From WGMK01 sp046047315 (GTDB lineage Bacteria > Hydrogenedentota > Hydrogenedentia > Hydrogenedentales > JAEUWI01): 42,111 bases of DNA. Position 1 is the first letter of the stretch, and each line of letters begins with the position of its first letter. A program made the translations under genes and the position numbers. Positions 7,884-17,084 of the stretch are shown piece by piece. Below the pieces are notes generated by a model that worked only from the letters and a program-made list of their open reading frames with translations, was not told the origin of the DNA and searched no databases. The stretch covers positions 1-42,111 of the forward strand of contig JBJOID010000043.1 in the NCBI GenBank assembly GCA_046047315.1, given 5' to 3'.

Positions 7884-9246
7884 GGCCACCCTGCTGCTGG
7901 CTCTCGCGGCCCTCGCGACTACCGCCCTTGCGGAAGTGCCCGCGCCGGTTGTGCGCGCGGCCTTCGAAAAAATTGACCCGGCCATCGCGCTGGTCGAGTT
8001 CTCCGTGGAGATCACCAACCCTGCCACCGGCGAGCGCAACAAGCAGGATCGCAACGCGCTTGGACTGGTGGTGTCGCCTACCGGCCTGGTGATGACGCAC
8101 GGCCACATGAAGATTGACAACGCAGATCCCTTCAACGTCACCGTCACCATTGGCGAGGGGGAGAATGAGAAAGAATACGAAGCCGAGGTGCTGCCCAAGC
8201 CGGAAGACGTGAACATCGTGCTGCTGCAGCTTGTGTCGGACACCCCGCTCAACCTGCCGCATGTGCGCTTTACCCGCGCGCCGCTAGGTCTGGGCGATCA
8301 TGTGGTGTCCTTCGGCATGCTCGCCGAGCCGCTCGACTACATCACCGCCATGCAGCAGCGGCGCGTGGGCGCGGTGCTCGACGTCCCGCGCACCACCTAC
8401 GCCCTCGATGAGGCCGTGCGCTTCGGCTATGTGGGCGGACCCGTGATCAACGAGCAGGGCCAGCTTGTCGGCGTGGTCGGATTCGACCTGACCGAGCAGG
8501 AGGGGGGCGATCTCTACATCCGCAGCGGCCACCCGCTCATCTACCAAACCGAGCTCTTCCAGAAATACATTGACAATCCCCCGGTGGAGAAGGCGGTGGA
8601 AGCGCCCAACGACGCCTGGCTTGGTGTTTTCACCCAGCCGCTCACCGAGGACTTCGCCCGCTATTGGGAGTTGCCGCTCGACGGTGGCCTCATCGTCAGC
8701 ACCGTGGTGCCCGGCTCGCCCGCGGGCGTGGCCGGCCTGCAACCTGGCGACATCATCACGCAGTTCAACGGCACCCCCATCCGTGCCAAGACTGACCGCG
8801 ACGTGCTCGGCTTCACCAAGCTCGTGCGCGAAACCGGCGCCGGCGCCGCCGTCACCATCGACATCCTTCGCGAAAAGCAGCCGCAGTCCGTCTCGCTCAC
8901 CCTGGGTATCCGCCCGCGCACCGCGCAGGACGCCCCCGAGTATGAGGACAAGCTGCTCGGCATGACCGTGCGCGAACTCACCGCCGACGTGCGCATCCAG
9001 CTCAACCTGGGCGAAGACGTGCAGGGCGTCATCGTGCGGCGTGTTGAATCGGGCAGCCCCGCGCAGGCCGCCAAGATTCGCCCCGGCGTCATCCTGCTCG
9101 CCTTCGACAACGCCCCCGTGGGCAACCTTGAATCCTACAAGCAGGTGACCGAGCAGATCCGGCAGGCACGTCCTTCCGAGATTACGGTCTTCGCCCGGGC
9201 CGGCGCCGTCACCGGATTCTTCCGCGTGCAGCCGCGATGGGAGTAA
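7876..9246 (+). CDS. catalytically degenerate HtrA paralogue (pseudoprotease) with two PDZ domains
   Basis: 456-aa secreted protein with a Sec signal peptide (cleavage likely after ALA, residue 19), an HtrA-like domain and two PDZ domains (about 250-340 and 360-450). Aligned by eye with its upstream neighbour, the catalytic His is kept (His77 in MTHGHM), but the Asp position reads Asn113 (VNIVLLQL for TDVAVLKL) and the GNSGGP nucleophile motif reads GYVGGP (Val186 in place of Ser). The rest of the fold is well preserved, including PVINEQGQLVGVVGF after the former Ser. Loss of two triad residues without frame damage suggests selection for binding or regulation. Its start overlaps the active paralogue's stop, so they are probably co-translated. 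Confidence 0.85.
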   Translation: MNKATLLLALAALATTALAEVPAPVVRAAFEKIDPAIALVEFSVEITNPATGERNKQDRNALGLVVSPTGLVMTHGHMKIDNADPFNVTVTIGEGENEKEYEAEVLPKPEDVNIVLLQLVSDTPLNLPHVRFTRAPLGLGDHVVSFGMLAEPLDYITAMQQRRVGAVLDVPRTTYALDEAVRFGYVGGPVINEQGQLVGVVGFDLTEQEGGDLYIRSGHPLIYQTELFQKYIDNPPVEKAVEAPNDAWLGVFTQPLTEDFARYWELPLDGGLIVSTVVPGSPAGVAGLQPGDIITQFNGTPIRAKTDRDVLGFTKLVRETGAGAAVTIDILREKQPQSVSLTLGIRPRTAQDAPEYEDKLLGMTVRELTADVRIQLNLGEDVQGVIVRRVESGSPAQAAKIRPGVILLAFDNAPVGNLESYKQVTEQIRQARPSEITVFARAGAVTGFFRVQPRWE

Positions 9247-9875
9247 GCATCGAACGGCAGGCCGTCATCGCGCGGCACCGGTGGCTGATGGTGCTGCCGG
9301 TGCTGATCGCCAGCGCCGCCCTCGGGGTGGTGTATGGCGCCCCGCTCTTCCGGCCCGCGCTCGGCCCGCAGGATATCCTCGCCGCACACGAGCGCGCCCG
9401 CGAAGGCGACTGGACCACTGCCTTCCTCGTCGCCCGTGCCTACACCGTGCAGCATCCTGAATGTCCCGTCGGGCATTTCCTGCTCGGCCAGTGCTATCTC
9501 TATGGCGAGCGCGTGCAGCTCACCCTCGCTTCGGGCGAACTGGAAACCGCCCTGCGCCTCTACGAGCGCACCGGAAACCTGGGCGCATGGGAGGGCATCG
9601 TCGATGGGCCGGACTTCATGTCGCGCGTGCACAAGATTCGCGGCGTGGTGGAACTGCGCATCGTTCGCGAGGCGCTCAACCACCACCTCCCCGTGCCCTT
9701 CATCCGGCGTCACCTGCTCGAAGGGATCGAGCAGGTCAAGCGCGGACTCGAACTCATGCCCGGCGAATCCAGCCTCATCGAGATGGAAGCGGCCATGAGA
9801 AAACTCCTCGACGAACTCCGCCTCGCGCCGCCCCCAAGACCCCTCGACGACTCCAACGCCGCCTTCAACATCTAG
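9237..9875 (+). CDS. membrane-anchored TPR-like protein
   Basis: 212 aa: one N-terminal transmembrane helix (about 16-36), then an alpha-helical part resembling degenerate TPR repeats (for example GDWTTAFLVARAYTVQHPEC, then GHFLLGQCYLYGE). It overlaps the pseudoprotease gene by ten bases, so the three genes likely form one transcript. I infer that it may be a partner or adaptor for the two PDZ proteases. No enzymatic motif is seen. Confidence 0.6.
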   Translation: MGVSIERQAVIARHRWLMVLPVLIASAALGVVYGAPLFRPALGPQDILAAHERAREGDWTTAFLVARAYTVQHPECPVGHFLLGQCYLYGERVQLTLASGELETALRLYERTGNLGAWEGIVDGPDFMSRVHKIRGVVELRIVREALNHHLPVPFIRRHLLEGIEQVKRGLELMPGESSLIEMEAAMRKLLDELRLAPPPRPLDDSNAAFNI

Positions 9876-9927
9876 GGGCTCCCTTCAGTCGCTTCCGTCT
9901 GTTATGCGGGCTTTTTGGTGGCTCGAC

Positions 9928-10626
9928 TCAGCGCACTTTTTCGAGGAAGGCGCGGATGCGCTTGGCGTTGGCGCCGAGGTCGCTGCGGCCCTCGCGCGAC
10001 TTTGAGCGCATGTCCACCCGGGCGGCGCCTTCACCGTCTGGCCGCACGCGGATGATGACATCGTCGCGGAACTTCATCATGGGGGTTTCGACAACGGCCT
10101 CGATGACGCCGCTTGCGGGATCGCTGTAAGTTACTTCCCAGTGTCTGGTCTGCTGGGCCTGCCGCAGGGCGGTCTCGAAGACATCGGCCGCGGGCCGGTC
10201 CACGCGCGCGGGCGCCAGGTCTTGATAGCGCTCCGCCTTGCGGATGATGCCAGCCCACTTCTGCGGGAAGGTCATGTCGCGGCCCGCATTCGCGGGCAGG
10301 GTGAGGGCATGCACAAAGGCGGGCGGCTCTTCCAGGTCGGTGCTGATGTCGTTGATGGGGGGATAGCGCAAGCCCTCGATGCCCGCCGTCACCACTGCCA
10401 TCAGCGGCAGCACGCCCAGCACGCCAATCAGGCTGATGTGAAAGGCGTGTGTGCGCAGGGCCACGGCGGCGGCGCAGCCCACGGCGATAATGCCCACAAG
10501 CCCGGCGAGCACGAAGAACAGCATGCCCACGCGGGCGGGGATGATCTCCTTGTTGGCGAGCAGCACCCCGGCCACCATCAGCGCCAGCGAGCCCATGCCC
10601 ATGGCGAACGTCACTTTGTTCAGCAT
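9928..10626 (-). CDS. DUF1499 membrane protein
   Basis: 232 aa. Three predicted transmembrane helices (about 7-25, 33-57, 64-84) precede a soluble DUF1499 domain that begins at YPPINDISTDLEEPPAF and continues through HWEVTYSDPASGVIEAV to MKFRDDVIIRVRP and VDMRSKSREGRSDLGANAKR. These are hallmarks of the family, whose function is unknown. It is the last gene of a minus-strand run beginning with the sugar transferase, and is separated from the preceding gene by 84 bases. Confidence 0.85.
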   Translation of the reverse strand: MLNKVTFAMGMGSLALMVAGVLLANKEIIPARVGMLFFVLAGLVGIIAVGCAAAVALRTHAFHISLIGVLGVLPLMAVVTAGIEGLRYPPINDISTDLEEPPAFVHALTLPANAGRDMTFPQKWAGIIRKAERYQDLAPARVDRPAADVFETALRQAQQTRHWEVTYSDPASGVIEAVVETPMMKFRDDVIIRVRPDGEGAARVDMRSKSREGRSDLGANAKRIRAFLEKVR

Positions 10627-10710
10627 CGTGCGTATTCCTCGCGGCAGCCCCGCCGCTTTGCCTTGCCGTTGGCACGGTAGCGAAACGCGCGGGCCGCCCG
10701 CAAGGCCGCC

Positions 10711-11274
10711 TCAGCCGTCCGCCGCGTCCGTGCTCTCCAGCACATGTTTCAAGGCCTGAAACAAGGCCTCGGGGTGCTGTGTTCCCAGCAGCACATGGCA
10801 ACCGTTTTCGTAGTCGATCCGCACGCCATCTTCGCCCCGCACGTTGTAAGCCGTCGAGCGGGGGTACTTCCGGATGCCGTAGCCACCGTAGTCAAGCAGC
10901 GCCTGATACTGCACCGCCGTGATGCTGGTCACCTCGTCCAGGCTGATCTGGCGGGCCTTGCGGTGCATCGGGAAAAAACGGAGAAACAGGCCCCGGTCGT
11001 TCACTTCGATTTGCAGGCAAGCCACGGCAAAGAAAAGGATGATGATGAAGTTCAGGCACAACACCACCGCGCCCGCCGCGAGCATGGCCTCATTGGACAT
11101 GGCGTAGTCGCCGAAGGGAATGCCGCCCACCACCTGCCGCGCGATCATCCATAGCGTGGTGCCGCTGGCCACGGCGGAGCCCAGTATCAGGGGAATCCAC
11201 AGGAAGGGCTGGCGGAAGCGCTGGTCCTCGCGGAAGTACACGCGCGGCGCGGCGGGGTTGGACGAGGCTTTCAA
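10711..11274 (-). CDS. two-helix membrane protein with a PH-like C-terminal domain (DUF6141-like)
   Basis: 187 aa with hydrophobic helices at about 24-46 and 64-86, then a small beta-rich domain: FLRFFPMHRKARQISLDEV, YGGYGIRKYPRSTAYNV, GVRIDYENGCHVLLGTQHPE and a final helix. The GGYGIR...YNV...G...GTQHPE pattern resembles DUF6141/bacterial PH-like membrane proteins. That assignment is from memory and tentative. It starts 11 bases after the TPR gene's stop, so it is probably in the same operon. Confidence 0.6.
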   Translation of the reverse strand: MKASSNPAAPRVYFREDQRFRQPFLWIPLILGSAVASGTTLWMIARQVVGGIPFGDYAMSNEAMLAAGAVVLCLNFIIILFFAVACLQIEVNDRGLFLRFFPMHRKARQISLDEVTSITAVQYQALLDYGGYGIRKYPRSTAYNVRGEDGVRIDYENGCHVLLGTQHPEALFQALKHVLESTDAADG

Positions 11275-11285
11275 GCGGGCGGGCC

Positions 11286-11927
11286 TCAGCTGGCTTCGAG
11301 CATCTGGATGCGCTGCCGAAGGGCCTCGGCCTTGCGCGCGCGCCCGGTCTTCTCATAGGCGCTCAGCAGCTTGCTCATCACATACAGGTCTTCCTGCGTG
11401 TCCAGCGCCAGCTCAAAATACCGGATGCAGTCCTCGAAGTTGCCCGCCCGGTAGTGGGCGTCCGCAATCCACCGGGGGAACTGCGGCGTGGCGCAGCCTT
11501 CCTTCACGCTGCGCTCGCCAATCTCCACCGCCTCGGCGTAGCGCTTGGTGTGCACATAGCACCACAGCAGCTTGCCGCGCGCATCCGGGTCGTGGCTGCC
11601 CAGCGCAATCGCCTGGCCGAAGGCGTCCGCCGCCTTGGCGAACTCCTGCCGGTCGTAGTGAAGCCGCCCGATGTTCTCGTGCGGCATGGGAGACTTCGGC
11701 TCCACTTCCGCGCCCTTGCGGAAAAGCGACAAGGCCATGTCGGCGTCGTTGGCCCGCATGCGCTCGATGCCCTGCTTCACATAGAACCACGCGCTGTTCT
11801 CGCGCAACTCGCGCACGTGCTGGTGAATGCCGATGTTCACGCCCAGCGCCGCCACGCCCACCACCAGAAGGATTCCAAACCAACGGCCCAGCACCGCGCG
11901 CTCATTCTTGAACGTGGTATGCGGCAT
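11286..11927 (-). CDS. membrane-anchored TPR protein
   Basis: 213 aa with one N-terminal transmembrane helix (about 14-32) and then four to five TPR-type helix pairs, for example YVKQGIERMRANDADMALSL, PHENIGRLHYDRQEFAKAAD and DAHYRAGNFEDCIRYFELAL. It begins two bases after the sugar-transferase stop, so the two are surely co-transcribed. TPR proteins next to polyprenyl-phosphate sugar transferases often serve exopolysaccharide assembly; that role here is inference. Confidence 0.75.
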   Translation of the reverse strand: MPHTTFKNERAVLGRWFGILLVVGVAALGVNIGIHQHVRELRENSAWFYVKQGIERMRANDADMALSLFRKGAEVEPKSPMPHENIGRLHYDRQEFAKAADAFGQAIALGSHDPDARGKLLWCYVHTKRYAEAVEIGERSVKEGCATPQFPRWIADAHYRAGNFEDCIRYFELALDTQEDLYVMSKLLSAYEKTGRARKAEALRQRIQMLEAS

Positions 11928-11929
11928 GG

Positions 11930-13375
11930 CTACTGCGCCCCCTTCGCGCCCAGCACCACGCGCACCGTGGCGAGCAGAATGCGGACATCGTTCATGGGGG
12001 AGAGGCTGCTGATGTACATGAGGTCGTAGCGCAGCCGGTCCTCCGGCTCCGAACTGTACGAACCCAGCACATGCGACAGGCTGGTGACGCCCGGCCGAAC
12101 CTCAAGCCGGCGGTCGAACAAGGGCCACTTCTCGCAGAACTCCTGATGGAAATGCGGCCGCTCGGGACGCGGGCCAATCAGGCTCATGTCGCCCTTCAGC
12201 ACGTTGATCAACTGCGGTATTTCGTCAATACGGTGCTTGCGAATAAAGCGACCCACAGGAGTGACGCGCGCATCGTTCGCTTTCGCCCACATCGGTCCCG
12301 TCTTGGCTTCCGCGTCCGTCACCATCGAGCGAAACTTGTACAGGTTGAAGCGTTGGCCGTGCAGCCCCATGCGTTCCTGCGTGTAAAAGACCGGGCCGGG
12401 CGAGGTGATCTTGATGGCCAGCGCCGTGACCAAGCAGATGGGTGCAGCCAGCAGCAACCCGACTAGGCTTACCGCAATGTCCACGCTGCGCTTCATCTGG
12501 GCGTAGGGGCGCCACACCCGCTTGTTCGTCAACTCGATTAACGGAATCCCCGCCACTGCCTTCAGCTCGCTCCGGCGGAACAGCAGCAGATCGTGGAACG
12601 AAGGGTAGAGATACACGCGTGTAAAGTTCGCCTCGCAAAACTCGAGCAGCCGGGTCGCGGCGTTGGCGTCCTTCGACTCCGGCGCAAGCGCGATGATTGC
12701 GTCCTCATCGGCGAAGGGGCTTCGCGAAGGACCATGCTCCTCAAGCAACTGCTTCGCCTCGTCCAGCGTGATTCGCCGGGCGTCGGCCCAGAAGGCGTCG
12801 TTACCCGCGATCTCATCCGCCACCCGGTCGCACTGGGCATGGTCGCCGAAAATGTAGAACACGCGGTGCAGTGAGCCAAAGCGCGGAGCAAGCGCACAGA
12901 AGAGATAACGCCACACGCACACCAGCACGGCCCCAAGCCCCGGGGCTATCAGCAATTCCCGGCGCGAGATGGCCAGCATGTCGCGCGGAAGCAGGCTGGC
13001 CCCAATCACCTGCAGGGCCGCCATGGAAAACAGGCCGATGCAGACGAAGTAGATGGTGTCGAAACGGTCAGATATGCGCGAGGGTTCATACGCGCCCGTG
13101 TAGGCGCAGGCCGCCAGGTAGGTCGCCAGCACCACCGCCTGCTCCAAATAGAGCTGCTGCATGCCATCGAGATAAATCAGCGTGTCGGCACGGGTCAACG
13201 AAGCCAGGCTGAGGCTCAGCCAAAGCAACAACCCATCCGTGAGCAGGCAGAGGAAGATGATGATTTTTCGTTGCGCCGCAGGCTGCAAGACGCGGTATCC
13301 CCAAGTTCGCCACGGCGTGGCGTCGCGAGTCGTGTATATTGTACTGTACCTATCGTCATTCCGCAAAAACGGCAT
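11930..13375 (-). CDS. polyprenyl-phosphate glycosyl-1-phosphate transferase (initiating exopolysaccharide sugar transferase)
   Basis: 481-aa membrane enzyme that moves a sugar-1-phosphate onto undecaprenyl phosphate, the first step of a surface polysaccharide. N-terminal transmembrane helices (about 36-60, 76-94, 107-130, 141-162) and a CoA-binding-like soluble middle precede the C-terminal Bac_transf domain (about 295-481). That domain starts with one hydrophobic segment and shows YTQERMGLHGQRFNLYKFRS, HRIDEIPQLINVLKGDMSLI and GPRPERP. The ATG at 13375 is the most upstream reasonable start; a TTG at 13288 is an alternative. It is divergent from the gene at 13418, with only 42 bases between the starts. 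Confidence 0.88.
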   Translation of the reverse strand: MPFLRNDDRYSTIYTTRDATPWRTWGYRVLQPAAQRKIIIFLCLLTDGLLLWLSLSLASLTRADTLIYLDGMQQLYLEQAVVLATYLAACAYTGAYEPSRISDRFDTIYFVCIGLFSMAALQVIGASLLPRDMLAISRRELLIAPGLGAVLVCVWRYLFCALAPRFGSLHRVFYIFGDHAQCDRVADEIAGNDAFWADARRITLDEAKQLLEEHGPSRSPFADEDAIIALAPESKDANAATRLLEFCEANFTRVYLYPSFHDLLLFRRSELKAVAGIPLIELTNKRVWRPYAQMKRSVDIAVSLVGLLLAAPICLVTALAIKITSPGPVFYTQERMGLHGQRFNLYKFRSMVTDAEAKTGPMWAKANDARVTPVGRFIRKHRIDEIPQLINVLKGDMSLIGPRPERPHFHQEFCEKWPLFDRRLEVRPGVTSLSHVLGSYSSEPEDRLRYDLMYISSLSPMNDVRILLATVRVVLGAKGAQ

Positions 13376-13417
13376 GATTTCGCAGCGCGGCGCGGGCCGC
13401 TGGAGCCTTCTCATCCC

Positions 13418-14500
13418 ATGACGACCACCGAACCCCAAGCCGCTTCCCCCAATCCGGGAAGCGTTTTCCCCTTCTTCAATCAGGCCATCCTGATCGTGGG
13501 GCTGACCATCGTGGCCTTGCTGGCCATTACCGCGATTCGCATGCTGGCCCTTGAAGTAACCCGTTATCAGGTGGATGTTTACGAAGAGTACACCCGGGCT
13601 GCTCTCCAGCGCGAGGCCTATGCGGAGGCCATTGAGCTCACCACGGGCGCCATTCGCTCCGGCGTGAACCGCAGCGACCACCATGGCCGGGCGCTTCTTC
13701 TTCGCGCGCTGGCGCACCTGCGCATGGACAAGCTGGACCCGGCGCTTGAGGACCTGCTTGCCAGCGGCGCCTTCTTTCAGGAGCGCTACTACTTCGCGGA
13801 GGAACAGGACCATGCCGAGTTGACGACGGCCGGCACCGAGCTCGCCCAGGCCTTTCTCGACGCGGGCAACGCGCGCGCAGCGCACCAGGCTTTTGGCATC
13901 GCCGCGGTGGCGAGCAGCCGCCCGGTCGAGTACATCACCCGGCTGCGGGACTCCCTGGGCGAGCAGGAGCGCGCCCTGCTGTGGCCCGATGGTAAGCCCG
14001 TGCTGACGCTTCGCGACGCAGGCGCCGTAGCCTCGGACAAGTATGTCACCGTGGTGGAATCGCAGGGACGGCAGGTTTCGGCGATGGGCATCGAGGGTTC
14101 TTCCGAGATCAACAGCCTCCAGCTGGAACTCGTAGCCCCGCAGGCTTCTGGACGCAGCGTCTATGCCGTGCCCGTTTGGATGCCCCTCACGCAGGAGGGC
14201 TTCACCCTCCGCTTTGTGGCGCGCGCCGAGGGTGGCCCGCTGCCCACCGCCTTCGTGGGCTTCTGGTTCGATTCCGCCCGAGAATCCGCGCATGCCCTGG
14301 GCAGTGGCTGGGTGGACGCCGGCGAGGGCTGGCAGGCCTGCACGCTGTCCAGCAACTTTATCGAGCAACTGCGCGAGCAGGGCCGCAACCGCGGCTTCTC
14401 GATTCACGACGGCATCATCAACCAGGCTGGCTTCGAGTTTAGCCCCGACTCCGCCACAAAGGTCTGGCTGGACCGGGTGGAGATTACGCTGGCCGAGTAG
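13418..14500 (+). CDS. membrane-anchored TPR protein with C-terminal jelly-roll-like domain
   Basis: 360 aa. A transmembrane helix at about 25-47 is followed by an alpha-helical TPR-like part (EEYTRAALQREAYAEAIELT, then HHGRALLLRALAHLRMDKLD). The C-terminal ~150 residues look beta-rich: SAMGIEGSSEINSLQLELV, VYAVPVWMPLTQEGFTLRF and GFEFSPDSATKVWLDRVEI. The ending WLDRVEI is common in carbohydrate-binding-like jelly rolls. I do not recognise a named family. The ATG at 13418 is preceded by TGGAG (13401-13405). Divergence from the sugar transferase suggests an envelope-polysaccharide role. Confidence 0.6.
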   Translation: MTTTEPQAASPNPGSVFPFFNQAILIVGLTIVALLAITAIRMLALEVTRYQVDVYEEYTRAALQREAYAEAIELTTGAIRSGVNRSDHHGRALLLRALAHLRMDKLDPALEDLLASGAFFQERYYFAEEQDHAELTTAGTELAQAFLDAGNARAAHQAFGIAAVASSRPVEYITRLRDSLGEQERALLWPDGKPVLTLRDAGAVASDKYVTVVESQGRQVSAMGIEGSSEINSLQLELVAPQASGRSVYAVPVWMPLTQEGFTLRFVARAEGGPLPTAFVGFWFDSARESAHALGSGWVDAGEGWQACTLSSNFIEQLREQGRNRGFSIHDGIINQAGFEFSPDSATKVWLDRVEITLAE

Positions 14501-14570
14501 TCCCTCCGGCTGTGGCCATCGCCCCCTGTTCCTGATATGCTTACCACTTTCAAGGCACAGGGGTGGCGGT

Positions 14571-15659
14571 ATGTCCAGGACGATTCAGGTTTCGCTCGGC
14601 GAGCGTTCCTATCCGATACACATTGGCCAGAATAATCTGGTCCAGCTGGCCTCGATGATTGAGGCCACAGGCCAGCGCGGCAAGGTGGGCATCGTCACCG
14701 ACTCCATCGTGGGGCCGCTCTATGCGGACCGTGTGGAGGCCCAGGCGGCCCAGGCGGGCCGCTCCTTCGTGACCCATGCCTTTCCCGCGGGGGAAGAGCA
14801 CAAGCGTCTGGATCGGATCGAGGAGATCTGCGGCACCTTTCTTGAAGCGGGGCTCGACCGCGCCAGTCTGGTTATAGCGCTGGGGGGCGGCGTGGTGGGC
14901 GATGTGGCCGGCTTCGCGGCGGCATCGTTCATGCGCGGCATCCCCTTCATCCAGATTCCCACCACCATCGTGGCGCAGGTGGATTCGAGCGTGGGCGGCA
15001 AGACCGGTGTCAACCATCCGCTGGGGAAGAACACCATCGGCGCGTTTCACCAGCCCGCCGGGGTCCTCATCGACATGGCGCTGCTGGGTTCCCTGCCGGA
15101 GCGCGAGCTTCGGGCGGGGCTGGCCGAAGTGATCAAGCATGGCGTCATCCGCGATGCCGCCCTCTTCGAATACATGGAGCAGCACGCGGGTGCGATTCTG
15201 GCGGGCGAACTGGCGGCCCTCGAAACGCCGGTTGTGCGCTCCTGCGAGATCAAGTCCGCCGTGGTCGCTTCCGACGAGTTCGAGCACGGCGCGCGGGCCG
15301 ACCTCAATTACGGCCACACCTTCGGGCACGCCATCGAGGCGGTCACGCACTACAGGCAATTCCTGCATGGCGAGGCCATCGCCCTGGGGATGTGCGCTGC
15401 GGCTTTCCTCGCCCGCCATCTCGGCATGGTGGACGACGCCTTCGTCGAGCGGCAGGAGGCCTGCATCGCCCGTTATGGCTTGCCCACGCGCTGGGCCGGG
15501 CTGCCGGTAGACGAGACGCTGGCCGCCATGCGCAAGGACAAGAAGGCGCGCGCCGGAACCATGAAGTTCATTGTGGCGGAGGCCTTCGGGCGCGTGATAC
15601 AACGGAGCGACGTGGACGAGGACGCGGCCCGCGCCGCGCTCGTGGCCATCCGCGCCTAG
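14571..15659 (+). CDS. aroB: 3-dehydroquinate synthase
   Basis: Second enzyme of the shikimate pathway: DAHP to 3-dehydroquinate, NAD- and metal-dependent, cytoplasmic. The 362-aa product is full length. Motifs include PAGEEHKRLDRIEEI, the nucleotide-binding IALGGGVVGDVAGFAA, IPTTIVAQVDSSVGGKTGVN, LAEVIKHGVIRD (metal-ligand Glu) and LNYGHTFGHAIEAVTHY plus LHGEAIALGM (metal-ligand His residues). The ATG at 14571 follows a weak GGGGTGG. It lies 70 bases after the preceding gene and 16 before the TPR gene, so they may share a transcript. No other aro genes are nearby. Confidence 0.97.
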   Translation: MSRTIQVSLGERSYPIHIGQNNLVQLASMIEATGQRGKVGIVTDSIVGPLYADRVEAQAAQAGRSFVTHAFPAGEEHKRLDRIEEICGTFLEAGLDRASLVIALGGGVVGDVAGFAAASFMRGIPFIQIPTTIVAQVDSSVGGKTGVNHPLGKNTIGAFHQPAGVLIDMALLGSLPERELRAGLAEVIKHGVIRDAALFEYMEQHAGAILAGELAALETPVVRSCEIKSAVVASDEFEHGARADLNYGHTFGHAIEAVTHYRQFLHGEAIALGMCAAAFLARHLGMVDDAFVERQEACIARYGLPTRWAGLPVDETLAAMRKDKKARAGTMKFIVAEAFGRVIQRSDVDEDAARAALVAIRA

Positions 15660-15675
15660 GGGAGGCTGCCTAGCC

Positions 15676-16494
15676 ATGGCGATATTCGGCGGCGAGAACC
15701 GCGACAGCTATTTCGACGAGGGCGTGACCGCGGCCATGCGGGGCGATCTGGCCCGCGCCATCGAATACTTCGAGAAGTGCATCCGCCTCGACAGTTCCTA
15801 CAGCGCGCCCTATCACCAGCTGGGCAAGGTCTATCATCGGCTGGGCAATTTCGCCAAGGCCGCGGCCTTTCTTTCTCAGGTGGTCACCGCCAAGCCCACG
15901 CAACTGCCCCCGCGTGTGGACCTTGGCTACGCGCTGCTCGGGATGGGCAACACCCCGAAAGCGCAGGAGATGTTTCGCGAGGCGATTGCCCTCAAGGCAG
16001 ATAACACCCGCGCCCGACTCGGGCTCGCTCATTGCACCTATCAGTCCGGCCAGAAGGATGCAGCGATTCTGCTGGCTCAGGACGTGGTGGAGAGCGGGGG
16101 GGCGAACTTCGGCGCCTTCTACCTGATGGCGCGGGCCGCCAGCGAATGTGGCCGCCAGGACCTTGTGCCCGAAGCCATCAACCGCGCCACGAAGCTGATA
16201 GAGAAGTCCATCGAGACCAGCCCGGATCAGCCCGAGGGGTATTATCTGCGCGGCCTGTTGCAGGAGATCTATGGCGACCCGGCCAAGGCGGAGGAGGATT
16301 ACCAGCAGGCGGTCGAGCGGGGCGCGCCCGGTAAGCACTATGCCGCCTACGAGGAGCATTTCGCGCTGCCCGACATGCTGGCGAGACTGGCCGCCATGCA
16401 GCGCAAGCGCGGCAACGCCGCCGCCGCGGAGGTTACGCTGGAAAAACTGCGGGCGATTGATCCCACGAGTCCGCACCTTGGGCCCGCCGCATGA
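15676..16494 (+). CDS. TPR-repeat protein
   Basis: 272 aa with no signal peptide or membrane helix. It is built of six or seven TPR units, for example YFDEGVTAAMRGDLARAIEY, YHQLGKVYHRLGNFAKAAAF, VDLGYALLGMGNTPKAQEMF and YYLRGLLQEIYGDPAKAEED. Likely a cytoplasmic scaffold. Its stop overlaps the next gene's start in ATGA. Confidence 0.85.
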   Translation: MAIFGGENRDSYFDEGVTAAMRGDLARAIEYFEKCIRLDSSYSAPYHQLGKVYHRLGNFAKAAAFLSQVVTAKPTQLPPRVDLGYALLGMGNTPKAQEMFREAIALKADNTRARLGLAHCTYQSGQKDAAILLAQDVVESGGANFGAFYLMARAASECGRQDLVPEAINRATKLIEKSIETSPDQPEGYYLRGLLQEIYGDPAKAEEDYQQAVERGAPGKHYAAYEEHFALPDMLARLAAMQRKRGNAAAAEVTLEKLRAIDPTSPHLGPAA

Positions 16495-17075
16495 GCGACA
16501 TCAGCCTGCAACTGGCGCGCGAGTTCTTCGAACTGGCCCAGTTTCAGGTGCTCACCGCGTGGCGTGCGGACGAAGACGCCCGGGATTCGTCCCCGCTGTT
16601 GCTGGTGCAGAACACCCTGCCGTTCGCGGATGTGGACGACCCTCCGCCCTTTCTGCTCACAGGAGAGGACGCGCCCCAGCTGAGCCGCGCCATTGTCGAC
16701 GTTCGGGCCTGGCATGCCGACCGTTTTTACCCCAGCGTCATCGAGAACAATCCCGTGCTGCATACCGTGGCCCTGCCACGCGCGCACGAACTTGCCACGC
16801 GCCACTTCGGCGAGTTTCCCTTCCGCACGCTGCTCATCATTTCCGAGCTGCCGCAAAATCCTGAACCGCGCCGGCGCAGCCTCGAGTTGCTGGCCCAAAC
16901 GGGATTGCACCACGTGATGGAATTCGGCTCGCTTCTGCAGAGCCTGCTGCGACGGGTGAGTCCCGCCGCCGGGTATGCCTCGTCCCCGACGCTTCAGACC
17001 GCGCGCCTGCTCAAGCGGTACGGGTTTATCACCAACCAACAGCTCGAGTTCGAGTTTCCCGGCCGCAAGCCTTGA
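16491..17075 (+). CDS. hypothetical soluble protein
   Basis: 194 aa, no signal peptide or membrane helix, no family recognised. It has an alternating alpha/beta character with an aromatic N-terminus (LAREFFELAQFQVLTAWRAD), a central HTVALPRAHELATRHFGEFP and a C-terminal TARLLKRYGFITNQQLEFEF. The four-base overlap with the TPR gene argues for translational coupling and that the gene is real. Convergent with the GT9 gene, only nine bases away. Confidence 0.7.
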   Translation: MSDISLQLAREFFELAQFQVLTAWRADEDARDSSPLLLVQNTLPFADVDDPPPFLLTGEDAPQLSRAIVDVRAWHADRFYPSVIENNPVLHTVALPRAHELATRHFGEFPFRTLLIISELPQNPEPRRRSLELLAQTGLHHVMEFGSLLQSLLRRVSPAAGYASSPTLQTARLLKRYGFITNQQLEFEFPGRKP

Positions 17076-17084
17076 GCGCGGGAT

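Noticed and set aside
11930..14407. N-terminally extended 825-aa version of the sugar transferase
   Set aside because: The extension runs antisense through the TPR/jelly-roll gene at 13418-14500; the domain and first helix begin after 13375.
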